NCBI RefSeq assembly: GCF_007066085.1
Contig: NZ_CP041405.1
Location: forward strand, 4,419,001-4,483,000
Reading direction: 5' to 3'
Length of the DNA: 64,000 nt
From: Paenibacillus thiaminolyticus
GTDB lineage: Bacteria; Bacillota; Bacilli; Paenibacillales; Paenibacillaceae
The position numbers and the translations under genes are program-made. Shown one piece after another: positions 15,805 to 23,746 of this stretch. Numbering within the stretch: the first letter of the stretch is position 1; every line of letters begins with the position of its first letter. The notes under the pieces were generated by a model, which was given only the letters and a program-made list of their open reading frames with translations, ran no database searches and was not told where the DNA came from.

Positions 15805-18165
15805 ATGGACCCGAATCATCGGGAGCGGCAGTTGGAGGAAGCGCGGGCTGTCGAGGTAATAGAGAAGATTGAGCAGCGCATCATTCCGCTGCAGGAAGAG
15901 ATGGGCGCGGTCAAGCGCGAAGTCGTGGGTATCCGCCGCGAGTTCTGGGACGACGTCAAGGTCAATCTGGATGATGCGAATGAAGCTATCGAGACGCATG
16001 CCAGCTTGAAGCAGCAGGCGGAAGTCTTGGCGGAGCGGGAGCGCAGGCATCTGCATGCGGCCCAGCAGCTTGATGTATGGAAGCGGATGGCGCAGTCCCC
16101 TTATTTCGCGAGGATTGATTTCCGGGAGGAGGGGGAAGCAGAGGCAGAGCGAGTGTATATCGGAATCGGCTCGTTCCGGGACAAGGACGACAACTTCCTC
16201 GTCTATGATTGGCGTGCGCCTGTGTCCAGCCTATATTATGACTATTCGCCGGGCCCGGCCCACTATGAGACGCCGGCCGGCCTCCTGTCGGGGGAGATGG
16301 GGCTCAAGCGCCAATTCATCATCACGGAGGGCCGGTTCCGGGGCATGTTCGATACGGGGCTTACGATTGGCGACGAGCTCCTGCGGCAGATTCTCAGCCG
16401 GCCGTCCAGCGCGCATCTGAAAAGCATCGTCGGGACGATCCAGCGGGAGCAGAACCGTATCATCCGCAACGAGCAAAAGCGGCTCATGGTCGTCACCGGC
16501 CCGGCAGGCAGCGGCAAGACATCGACCGCCCTGCAGCGGATCGCGTTTTTGCTGTACCGGTACCGGGATACGCTGCAGGCCGATGAGATCGTGCTGTTCT
16601 CGCCGAATCCGATGTTCAACCGCTATGTCTCGACCGTTCTGCCGGAATTGGGGGAACGGAATATGCGGCAGACGACGTATCAGGAGTATGTGGAGCATCG
16701 CTTGGCTGATTCCTTCCGGCTGGAGCATCCGGCCGAGCAGATGGAATATGCGCTGAGCGCCGGGGAACAACCGGAATACGCGGCGCGAATGGAAGGCATT
16801 CGCTATAAGGCGGGGGCATCTTTCTTCCGGCTGCTCGGGCGTTATGTAGAGCGGCTCGGACAGGAAGGCATGCGATTCCGAGATCTTCGCTTCCAGGATC
16901 GGACGCTCATATCGGGGGAAGCGATGCTGCGGCACTTTTATGAGCTGGATGCGTCCCTGTCAATCTCGAACCGGCTGAGCCAGATAGCGGAATGGCTGCG
17001 GGGCGAGCTGGCCGCCGCCGCGCGCCGGGAACGGAAGTCGAACTGGGTAGAGGAAGAGATCGAGCTGCTCGACAATGAGGATTATGTCAAGGCGTTCCAG
17101 GAGGTGCAGCGTCGTCAAAGATATCAGGAGGAGACGTTCGATGACTTCGATCGCGAACGTGAATGGCTCGCCCGCCAGATCGTGAATGAGCGCTTCAAGC
17201 CGCTTCGGGCGGACATCAAGCGCTTCCGCTTCGTCGATATGCCGGCCATCTACACCCAATTGTTCGCCAGTCCGGACTTCGCGGCCAGCCTGGCCGGAGA
17301 AGAGGGGCTGCCTGAGCGTTGGGCCGGCATCTGCGCCCTGACGGCCGAACGGATGAACCGGGGCGAGATGACTGTCGAGGATGCGACGCCATACTTGTAT
17401 TTGAATGAATGTCTGGAAGGCTTCCATATGAATACGTCGATCCGGCATGTCTTTGTGGATGAAGGCCAGGACTATGGGGTCTTCCAGCTTCATTTCCTCA
17501 AGCGTCTGTTCCCCCGTGCCCGGTTCACGGTCCTGGGGGATGAGGATCAGGCGATTTACCCGCATGCCGAAGGAGCGGCATCGGTACCGCTTCCGGCGTT
17601 GGCGGAAGTATTCCCGGCCGAGGAGGCGGAGTCGTTCCAGTTGACCCGAAGCTATCGTTCGACCCGGCCGATTATGGAGCTGGCCCGCCGCATCATTCCG
17701 GGCGGCGAGCGGATCGATACGTTCGAGCGCGAAGGTCCGGCGCCGACGCTGACGGGATTAGAGGACAGGGAGGAATTGAACTCCCGGATCGCCGCGCGGA
17801 TGCGCGAGCTGCTCGCCGCCGGGCACCGCAATGTCGCTCTGCTCTGCACGACGGCTCAGGAGAGCCGCGAGGCGTACGAGGCGCTGAAGGATGTTGTGCC
17901 GCTGCGGCTCGTACATCAGGAGACGGTGACCTTCGAAGCGGGCGCCCTAGTCATTCCGTCGTACCTGGCCAAGGGCGTCGAGTTCGATGCCGTCGTGCTG
18001 TACAATGCATCCGATGAAGGCTATGGCCGGGAGAGCGAGCGCAAGCTGCTGTATGTGGCGTGCACGCGGGCGATGCATGAGCTCCATATCTACTATATGG
18101 GGCGGCCGAGTCCATGGCTGGAAGCCGCACTTGCGGGAGCGGATGAAGGGCAGGCACAGGCCTGA
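15805..18165 (+). CDS. helD: HelD-type RNA polymerase recycling helicase (UvrD-like)
   Basis: 786 residues, close to B. subtilis HelD (774). A charged N-terminal coiled-coil arm (residues ~1-90) fits the HelD arm that enters the RNA polymerase channel. It is followed by Walker A GPAGSGKTSTALQR near 230, Walker B-like VFVDEGQDYG near 550, GDEDQAIYPHAEG near 578, and helicase motifs QLTRSYRST and LLYVACTRAMHEL near the C-terminus. HelD uses ATP to remove stalled or inactive RNA polymerase from nucleic acid. ATG follows GCGGGTGATCAG. Confidence is high for the family; a repair-helicase role is the alternative. Confidence 0.9.
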   Translation: MDPNHRERQLEEARAVEVIEKIEQRIIPLQEEMGAVKREVVGIRREFWDDVKVNLDDANEAIETHASLKQQAEVLAERERRHLHAAQQLDVWKRMAQSPYFARIDFREEGEAEAERVYIGIGSFRDKDDNFLVYDWRAPVSSLYYDYSPGPAHYETPAGLLSGEMGLKRQFIITEGRFRGMFDTGLTIGDELLRQILSRPSSAHLKSIVGTIQREQNRIIRNEQKRLMVVTGPAGSGKTSTALQRIAFLLYRYRDTLQADEIVLFSPNPMFNRYVSTVLPELGERNMRQTTYQEYVEHRLADSFRLEHPAEQMEYALSAGEQPEYAARMEGIRYKAGASFFRLLGRYVERLGQEGMRFRDLRFQDRTLISGEAMLRHFYELDASLSISNRLSQIAEWLRGELAAAARRERKSNWVEEEIELLDNEDYVKAFQEVQRRQRYQEETFDDFDREREWLARQIVNERFKPLRADIKRFRFVDMPAIYTQLFASPDFAASLAGEEGLPERWAGICALTAERMNRGEMTVEDATPYLYLNECLEGFHMNTSIRHVFVDEGQDYGVFQLHFLKRLFPRARFTVLGDEDQAIYPHAEGAASVPLPALAEVFPAEEAESFQLTRSYRSTRPIMELARRIIPGGERIDTFEREGPAPTLTGLEDREELNSRIAARMRELLAAGHRNVALLCTTAQESREAYEALKDVVPLRLVHQETVTFEAGALVIPSYLAKGVEFDAVVLYNASDEGYGRESERKLLYVACTRAMHELHIYYMGRPSPWLEAALAGADEGQAQA

Positions 18166-18293
18166 ATCGAGAACCGGCTCTGGAACGGAAGGGCAAGGAG
18201 ATATAAGCTGTCTAGCGCTGCATGGGTTCGCCGCAAGGGCGCCCATGCGGCGCGGCAGCTTATTTGTACATAGGGAAAAAAGAGGGAAGGCAA

Positions 18294-18419
18294 GTGGTGG
18301 AGCTGATTATAATCGTGCTGCTGATGTGCAATCTGCTGCTTCTGCTGGCGGATAAACTCGAAGCTGCCACGGAGAGACAAGGCGGAGGAGGCGGTGAAGC
18401 GGGCCAGGGAACGCTATAA
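18294..18419 (+). CDS. Possible small single-pass membrane protein
   Basis: 41 residues from a GTG that follows GAGGGAAGGCAA. Residues ~3-20 form one strongly hydrophobic helix (ELIIIVLLMCNLLLLLADKL), then a charged Gly-rich tail. It resembles no family I know. A longer frame begins at 18222 without a binding site. A GAGGGGC/GCCCCTC inverted repeat (about 18433-18478) follows and might terminate it. Confidence 0.45.
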   Translation: MVELIIIVLLMCNLLLLLADKLEAATERQGGGGGEAGQGTL

Positions 18420-18610
18420 TCTGGATTGAGGGAGAGGGGCGGTCCGCCGTTCCTATCGGTGTGCGGCAGGCCCCTCCTTGACATTCAACATATCGTAACG
18501 GTCAAATGGCTTCTCCCCGGTGACATCTTTTCCTCAGCGGCTTGCCGTCATGTCTTTCATTCCCCCTGAGCTCACCTTGTGGTGCATGAGCCGTCCCTGT
18601 CCCCGCCTTA

Positions 18611-19447
18611 TTATTGGGGTTGATAATTCATGACAAGCACTTCGTCCACCGCGCCGCGGGCGGTCGCCTTAGAGTTGATATTGCGGCGGGCTTGTACGAT
18701 ATGGAGCGGGAAGCCTTCATACAGCTCGCGAATATAGTCTGTCGCATGGTTGGACAGCATCACATACACGCCGCGGCCGTCCAGCTCGCGGAACAGGTTG
18801 GCCAGCCGCAGCTGCTCGTCCCGTCCGAAGCCGTCCTTCGCATAGGAGGTGAAGGCGGCCGTCTTGGTCAAGACGTCGTATGGCGGATCGAAGTAGACGA
18901 AGTCTCCCGCCTGCGCCGATTCCACGGCTCGCTCGAAGTCGCCGACCGTCATGGCGATATCCGCCTCTTGGAAGTAGGAAGCCAAGGCGCGGATCGTCTC
19001 TTCCTGGACGATATCCGGCTGCTTGTAGCGTCCGAAGGGAACGTTGTTCTGTCCCTTCGCGTTGACCCGGTACAGGCCGTTATAACATGTCCGGTTCAAA
19101 TAGACGAGCCGGGCGGCCCGGGTAACGGCGTTCAGCTGCGCGTATTCCTCCAGATTCCGGTCCCAGGAGCGGACTTCATAGTAATAGCTCTCTTCGTTCC
19201 GGTGAACCCGCAGCGCGTCGATGAGCGCTTCCGGCTCCCGGCGAATCGTCTCATACAAATTGATCAGCTCGCCGTTCACGTCGTTGATGCAGGCGCGCGG
19301 CGGCATCAGATCGAACAGCAGCGCGGCGCCGCCGATGAACGGCTCATAATAGGCCGCCTGCGACCAGTCGAGGCGCGGCAGACGGCGGCGGATGTCGGGG
19401 AGCAGTTGGCGCTTGCCTCCCGCCCATTTGAGTATCGGTTTCAACAT
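18611..19447 (-). CDS. dam: Dam-type DNA adenine-N6 methyltransferase (D12 class)
   Basis: 278 residues, typical of Dam/DpnM enzymes. Motif I KWAGGKRQLLPDI lies near residue 7, EPFIGGAALLFDL near 35, 'RTCYNGLYRVNAKGQNNVPFGRY' near 120, and catalytic motif IV YFDPPYDVL near 193. By family, the likely target is GATC, methylated at adenine with S-adenosylmethionine. No restriction enzyme, MutH or second methylase lies nearby, so it looks like a solitary methylase with a regulatory or protective role. ATG follows GGGTGAAGGGCA. Flanked by HelD and an extended SOD, with no phage genes visible. Confidence 0.9.
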   Translation of the reverse strand: MLKPILKWAGGKRQLLPDIRRRLPRLDWSQAAYYEPFIGGAALLFDLMPPRACINDVNGELINLYETIRREPEALIDALRVHRNEESYYYEVRSWDRNLEEYAQLNAVTRAARLVYLNRTCYNGLYRVNAKGQNNVPFGRYKQPDIVQEETIRALASYFQEADIAMTVGDFERAVESAQAGDFVYFDPPYDVLTKTAAFTSYAKDGFGRDEQLRLANLFRELDGRGVYVMLSNHATDYIRELYEGFPLHIVQARRNINSKATARGAVDEVLVMNYQPQ

Positions 19448-19521
19448 TGCCCTTCACCCCTGTCGGTTATCTGCGTCGTGAGGACTTGCTCGCCCGCAGG
19501 CGGGGCAGTCTCTCCTCACGC

Positions 19522-19546
19522 AAAAAAAAGGCGGCCTGAAGGCCGC
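19522..19546 (-). terminator. Terminator of the extended SOD gene
   Basis: On the minus strand GCGGCCT-TC-AGGCCGC is followed by C and eight T residues, 110 bp beyond the SOD stop and upstream of the dam start. Confidence 0.92.
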
Positions 19547-19656
19547 ACGTAAGTTCGCGTATCCTCTTCTATTGTACCGAACGGGAGGGAGAAGACGCAA
19601 TATCGAAAATGCGGCCGTCAGTTGCTCTCCTGGGGAATCCGGCGATTTCGCAGACA

Positions 19657-21198
19657 TTAGTACGGCTTCCATGCCAGGGTCCGCGCCGCCTGGAACCGTT
19701 CGTCGACCGCCGGCCAGTTGACGACATGCCACCAATCCTCGATATATTTGGCCCGCTCGTTCTTGTGCTTCAAATAGTAGGCATGCTCCCATACGTCGAT
19801 CGGAAGGAGCGGGATGACGTCCCACTGCGACAGATTCTGATGCTTCTCCGCCTGCAAAATCTCCAAGCGGCGGCTGCGCGGGCTCCAGACGAGAATCGTC
19901 CACCCGCCGCCCTGGACCTTCTCCGCGGCCTTGGAGAAATGCATTTTGAACGCCTTGAAGCTTCCGAAGTCACGCGTAATCTGATCGAGCAGTTCTCCGG
20001 TCGGTTGGCCGCCGCCCACCGGATTCATCGTATTCCAGAAAATCGTGTGCAAATAGTGGCCTGCGCCGTTAAACGCAAGCTCATTCGACCAGTGCTTCAC
20101 CAGATCGAAGCGGCCGGTGCGCCGTGCTTCCGCCAATGCGCGTTCGGCCCGGTTCAAGCCGTCGACATAGCTCTGGTGGTGCTTGTCATGATGTACCCGC
20201 ATCGTCGTCTCGTCGATATACGGCTCCAACGCATCATACGAATATGGCAATGGCGGCAGCGTATGGCCGCCGATCGGGACGGAGGCCATGTCCCCGCGCA
20301 GATAGTACTCCGGCATCAGCGGCTGATGTTGAGGATGGCCGGGCGGCCATCCTCCCGTCGGGGCATACGTCACCTCCCGGTACACCGAGTAGCCGAAGGG
20401 TACATTGTCAGGGGCGGTCCGGGCTTCGTCCTGCTTCTGTACCGGCTTAGCTTCCTGTTCCTCTGCTGGCTGGACCGCCTGGGCTGCCTGGTCCTGGTCC
20501 TGGGCCGTCAGAGGCGTCTGGGGTGTCTGAGCCGAACCGATGTAAGCCAGAATGCCGGAAGCAGGCGATTGCGGTAGGGTTGCCGCCGGTTCGCGGGAAG
20601 TATCCTCGGGTTCACTGTTGCAGGCTGTCAAGGGATTTTCCTCTTCCGGCGGGGAGCCGGAGCTGCTGCCGCCGTCGAGCGGCGGGACTTCGTGGATGAA
20701 CGCCTTCGGCTGTACGGCGCTGCCGGGCGGAGCGGCGTGCGCCCCCGGTGCGTCCGGCGAAGCGAAGGAAGACAGCGGCTTGTCTTTCAGAGCGTGCACG
20801 ACGTTCAGGAAATAGGCGGATTCACTGGCGATATGATCGAATACAATCGGGGCGAGCGGCACGCTATGCACGGCACGGCTATACTTCTTCATCGTCTCCA
20901 GATGCTTCACGAACTGCTCGGATTGATAGACGGATGCCTTGAGCAGCAGCTCGATCTTGTGCATCGTATCGGGAAGCGTGCTTCCCCCTTGCGACAGAAT
21001 GAACTGGAGCCAGGCTGAGGCAGCTTCCTCGGTTTTGGTGAAGACCGGCTCCCATTCCCGGAGCACTTGGACATATTCCGGCTCTAGCTGCGGTACGATG
21101 GCGAGAATGACCTCGATATGCTCGCGTTCTTGTTTTTTCCAAAATACGACCTCTTCCAGCACGCGGACAGGCATAAGTGACCCATATATGTACTCCAA
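19657..21198 (-). CDS. Fe/Mn superoxide dismutase with long helical and disordered N-terminal extension
   Basis: 513 residues, over twice a normal SOD. TTG start at 21198 is preceded by GAGGAGGAACGCTCG. Residues ~1-135 are a helical domain resembling DUF2935-type metal-binding bundles (EEVVFWKKQEREH start, HKIELLLKASVYQSEQFVKHL). Residues ~140-290 are Pro/Gln/Ala-rich and probably disordered. Residues ~300-513 are a complete SOD: TTMRVHHDKHHQSY, GAGHYLHTIFW, and [15 protein letters not shown] with the metal ligands. The SodF proteins of Bacillus also carry N-terminal extensions, so this may be an enlarged SodF. No signal peptide. Which metal is used cannot be told. Monocistronic with its own terminator. 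Confidence 0.87.
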   Translation of the reverse strand: MEYIYGSLMPVRVLEEVVFWKKQEREHIEVILAIVPQLEPEYVQVLREWEPVFTKTEEAASAWLQFILSQGGSTLPDTMHKIELLLKASVYQSEQFVKHLETMKKYSRAVHSVPLAPIVFDHIASESAYFLNVVHALKDKPLSSFASPDAPGAHAAPPGSAVQPKAFIHEVPPLDGGSSSGSPPEEENPLTACNSEPEDTSREPAATLPQSPASGILAYIGSAQTPQTPLTAQDQDQAAQAVQPAEEQEAKPVQKQDEARTAPDNVPFGYSVYREVTYAPTGGWPPGHPQHQPLMPEYYLRGDMASVPIGGHTLPPLPYSYDALEPYIDETTMRVHHDKHHQSYVDGLNRAERALAEARRTGRFDLVKHWSNELAFNGAGHYLHTIFWNTMNPVGGGQPTGELLDQITRDFGSFKAFKMHFSKAAEKVQGGGWTILVWSPRSRRLEILQAEKHQNLSQWDVIPLLPIDVWEHAYYLKHKNERAKYIEDWWHVVNWPAVDERFQAARTLAWKPY

Positions 21199-21308
21199 CG
21201 AGCGTTCCTCCTCTACATGTCAATGAAACGCGCATCCATGACCTCTTGTTACTAGCCTATTCCGCCGACAGGTTGGCTTATGCTTCTCCCGCTGCGCCGG
21301 AGAACTGC

Positions 21309-21338
21309 AAAAAACCCGCAAGCCATAAGGCTTACGGG
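21309..21338 (-). terminator. Terminator overlapping the hydrolase stop codon
   Basis: On the minus strand CCCGTAAGCC-TTAT-GGCTTGCGGG is followed by six T residues. The TAA stop of the alpha/beta hydrolase is inside the stem. Confidence 0.93.
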
Positions 21339-22351
21339 CGGGCGATCATCGATGCGGCATCGGCGCGGTAGGCTGCACTCAGAAATGAGGCGGCCTTGCC
21401 GAGGTAGTCTTTGCGGTGCGTGCGGTAGATGAGCTCATGCTGCACATTGGGCACAATCCAGGATTCTGACAGCTTATTGCTCTGATGGGCCGCAATCTGT
21501 TCGGCGATCTCGTATGGCGCCTTCGTATCCGCGGTTCCATGAATGATGAGCGTTGGCATCTCGTAGCTGGTTGCCTTCACCTCGGTATACGGGATCTGCG
21601 CCAGACTGGTGCCGTTCAGCGCCGGGAAGAAGAAGCGCAGCAGATCAAGTGACGGACGCTTCGGAAGCGGCACGTACTGCTTCAGGTTGTGGTACAGCGT
21701 ATCCGGCTCCAGCAGGAAGGTGCTGTCCAGTATCATCGCATCAATGTCATCGGTCAACAGCGCGGCCTGCAGGGCGGTTCCGGCTCCCATCGAGAAGCCC
21801 CAGACGACGATGTGTGAGGCTCCCTGTTCCTTGGCCAGGTTCACGGCGCCAAGCAGCTGCTCCTTCTCCAGCTTGCCTCCGGTGGCGGTTGTCTTGTGCT
21901 GCTCCGAAGCGAAGCCATAATCGAACATGATGACGTTATAGTCAAGCCGGTGGGCGAACTGGGCCAGATCGTACATCGGCACCCAGTATTCTTCGCGGTT
22001 CGCGCCATAGCCATGGCTGAAAATGATGGTCCGCGACGAAGCGGAGTCCGAAGGAATATACCACCCGTCGACGAGCGTATGGCCGTCGGCTGCCGGAAAG
22101 GTCACCGTCTCGTAAGGCATTCCCTTGGCCTCCATCGGATTGGAAAAGAGCGGAGGCACCTGCGGATTCGCGAACATCCAGGCGATAAAGCCGTGCAGGG
22201 CGAGGAAGATAACCGATGCGGCGAACACCGTCGACAAGGACAGGGCGATCACGATATGCTTCAGACGGATGCGGCGCGCGGCCGCAGGCGCCAGACCCGA
22301 GGGCCCGAGCCATTCCGGTTGAAGCGCGGGTGTGACGACAGGTGTGCTCAT
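21332..22351 (-). CDS. Membrane-anchored alpha/beta hydrolase
   Basis: 339 residues from ATG 22351, which follows AGAAGGAGGTCATGCCT; the longer frame from 22399 has no binding site. One membrane helix near residues 30-52 (HIVIALSLSTVFAASVIFLAL) is followed by an alpha/beta-hydrolase fold. Visible are the oxyanion region SHGYGANREEYW, nucleophile elbow GFSMGAGTA near residue 180, acid IHGTADTKAP near 270, and catalytic His in VQHELIYR near 307. It belongs to the serine aminopeptidase/lysophospholipase-like group with BAAT-type relatives. Substrate unknown; the anchor suggests action at the membrane. Divergent from the IclR gene. Confidence 0.85.
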   Translation of the reverse strand: MSTPVVTPALQPEWLGPSGLAPAAARRIRLKHIVIALSLSTVFAASVIFLALHGFIAWMFANPQVPPLFSNPMEAKGMPYETVTFPAADGHTLVDGWYIPSDSASSRTIIFSHGYGANREEYWVPMYDLAQFAHRLDYNVIMFDYGFASEQHKTTATGGKLEKEQLLGAVNLAKEQGASHIVVWGFSMGAGTALQAALLTDDIDAMILDSTFLLEPDTLYHNLKQYVPLPKRPSLDLLRFFFPALNGTSLAQIPYTEVKATSYEMPTLIIHGTADTKAPYEIAEQIAAHQSNKLSESWIVPNVQHELIYRTHRKDYLGKAASFLSAAYRADAASMIARP

Positions 22352-22471
22352 AGGCATGACCTCCTTCTGGATGTGCGGGAAAGGGAGAAAAGCTCGCAAT
22401 GCGAGGTATCGACATAAATTGACATTAACTAGAACGAAAGTCTTGGTTCACGTTATATAAAAGCTTGCTAG

Positions 22472-22484
22472 TGAAATCGTTTCA
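22472..22484. promoter_or_regulatory. Short perfect palindrome TGAAATCGTTTCA
   Basis: It lies in the 370-bp region between the hydrolase and IclR genes. It uses the same TGAAA/TTTCA half-sites as the palindromes at 22689 and 47470 but in the opposite arrangement. A regulator site is possible. Confidence 0.35.
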
Positions 22485-22647
22485 TTTGATCCGAAATGTA
22501 TTATTATCGTATGCCGCGAGCCGCATAACGTCAATAAAAGTGCACGTTTTGTAAGGTGTTTGTAATCGTCTCGTAACATTGCAATCCATGTGTAAAGAAT
22601 GTCGAAATCAGGGACGTTGGTCGGGGTGACGATCGGCGGTCCGTCCC

Positions 22648-22676
22648 TTTACGGCATCGGAAAAGGGGGTTATACT
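22648..22676 (+). promoter_or_regulatory. SigA-type promoter of the IclR gene
   Basis: TTTACG, 17-nt spacer, TATACT; transcription would begin near 22683, about 40 nt before the GTG start. Confidence 0.7.
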
Positions 22677-22688
22677 AGATGTAACGTA

Positions 22689-22705
22689 GTTTCACTCAAT
22701 GGAAC
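22689..22705 (+). promoter_or_regulatory. Candidate IclR autoregulatory operator
   Basis: GTTTCACTCAATGGAAC is a 6-5-6 imperfect inverted repeat placed just downstream of the predicted transcription start. IclR-family proteins often repress their own gene from such sites. A perfect version of the same motif lies in the aconitase leader at 47470-47486. Confidence 0.45.
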
Positions 22706-22721
22706 GAAAGAGGGAGATGAC

Positions 22722-23471
22722 GTGGAGGAACGAGGAAAATTAACCGTTCGTGCCGTGGAACGGGCGCTCGATATTTTGATGTGCTTCACGGAGCAATATG
22801 AGATGAGCTTGACCGAGCTGGCCGCGCGGGTCAACTTGAATAAGAGCACCGTGCACCGGCTGCTCACGACGCTGGAGGAGCGCGGCTTCGTGCTGCGCAA
22901 CGGCGACAAGTACCGCCTTGGCTACCGGGTATGGGAGTTGTCCGCGAACCTGACGCAGGTTGGCGACGCCGCCCAACTTCTGCTTCCTGAGATGGAGGCG
23001 CTGCGCGACCGGCTGGGGGAGACGGTGAGCCTGTATGTGCGCGACGGCTCGGATCGGATTCGCATTCAGGCGGTGCAGAGCAACCAGGCGATTCGGCGAG
23101 TGGCCCCGGTCGGAGCGCGGCTCCCGCTGTTCGTCGGCGCATCGAGCAAGGTGCTGCTTGCCTTCGCCGATCCGGCCGAGCGCGACGCGGCGCTTCGGGA
23201 TGCCTTTTGGCCGCCCAGTGTCGACAGCGAGGCGTGTATGCGGCAGCTGGAAGAGGTGCGCCGTCAAGGGTACGCGGTGAGCATCGAGGAGCGTGAGCCA
23301 GGAGCGGCCGCGGTCTCGGTGCCGATATTCGACCGCAGCGGCAAGCTGGCGGCGGCGCTGTCGGTCTCCGGCCCGGTCAGCCGGATGTCGCTCCAGACAC
23401 TGGAGGCTTATGCGCCGCAGTTGACGGAGGCCGCCCGCCGGATGGCGACGATGCTGCGCTCGATCGGATAA
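22722..23471 (+). CDS. IclR-family transcriptional regulator
   Basis: 249 residues from the GTG at 22722, which follows AGAGGGAGATGAC; an upstream ATG frame (22599) would overlap the promoter. The N-terminal winged helix reads VRAVERALDILMCF then SLTELAARVNLNKSTVHRLLTTLEERGFV. The C-terminal effector domain begins near residue 80 with 'LLPEMEALRDRLGETVSLYVRDG' and includes 'GASSKVLLAF' and 'REPGAAAVSVPIFD'. IclR proteins sense small carboxylates or aromatics and control their breakdown; the ligand here is unknown. No catabolic operon adjoins it, so it may act at a distance. A long hairpin follows. Confidence 0.9.
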   Translation: MEERGKLTVRAVERALDILMCFTEQYEMSLTELAARVNLNKSTVHRLLTTLEERGFVLRNGDKYRLGYRVWELSANLTQVGDAAQLLLPEMEALRDRLGETVSLYVRDGSDRIRIQAVQSNQAIRRVAPVGARLPLFVGASSKVLLAFADPAERDAALRDAFWPPSVDSEACMRQLEEVRRQGYAVSIEEREPGAAAVSVPIFDRSGKLAAALSVSGPVSRMSLQTLEAYAPQLTEAARRMATMLRSIG

Positions 23472-23500
23472 GAGGCCGCAATGCAGGTATAACGAGAGGC

Positions 23501-23536
23501 TGTCCCATTAGCAGGTAAAGGCTGCTAATGGGACAG
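23501..23536 (+). terminator. 15-bp perfect inverted repeat after IclR gene
   Basis: CTGTCCCATTAGCAG and its exact complement are separated by 6 nt. Only a weak T-run (TTCC) follows, so it is either a terminator or a remnant of a small repeat element. Confidence 0.6.
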
Positions 23537-23621
23537 TTCCTAGGCATGAGCTTTTGAAGCCGAGGCATGGGGTTACGTTAGTTGCTTCAGATAACGTGCT
23601 GTGCGGAAGACCGCATCAACA

Positions 23622-23663
23622 AACGGGCCGGTCAGGGATGAAACCCTTGACCAGCCCGTTTTT
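23622..23663. terminator. Bidirectional hairpin terminator between IclR and AraC genes
   Basis: AACGGGC(C)GGTCA paired with TGACC(A)GCCCGTT, with A-rich DNA on the left and TTT on the right. It lies about 85 bp beyond the stop of the AraC gene on the minus strand. Confidence 0.75.
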
Positions 23664-23746
23664 GGTTGGGGCGAAGTCTGCTCTGGCCCGACTCTTCATA
23701 CTGGGAATCCACGAACTGAACAGCCTCTTCTCCGGCGGGGACGGCC

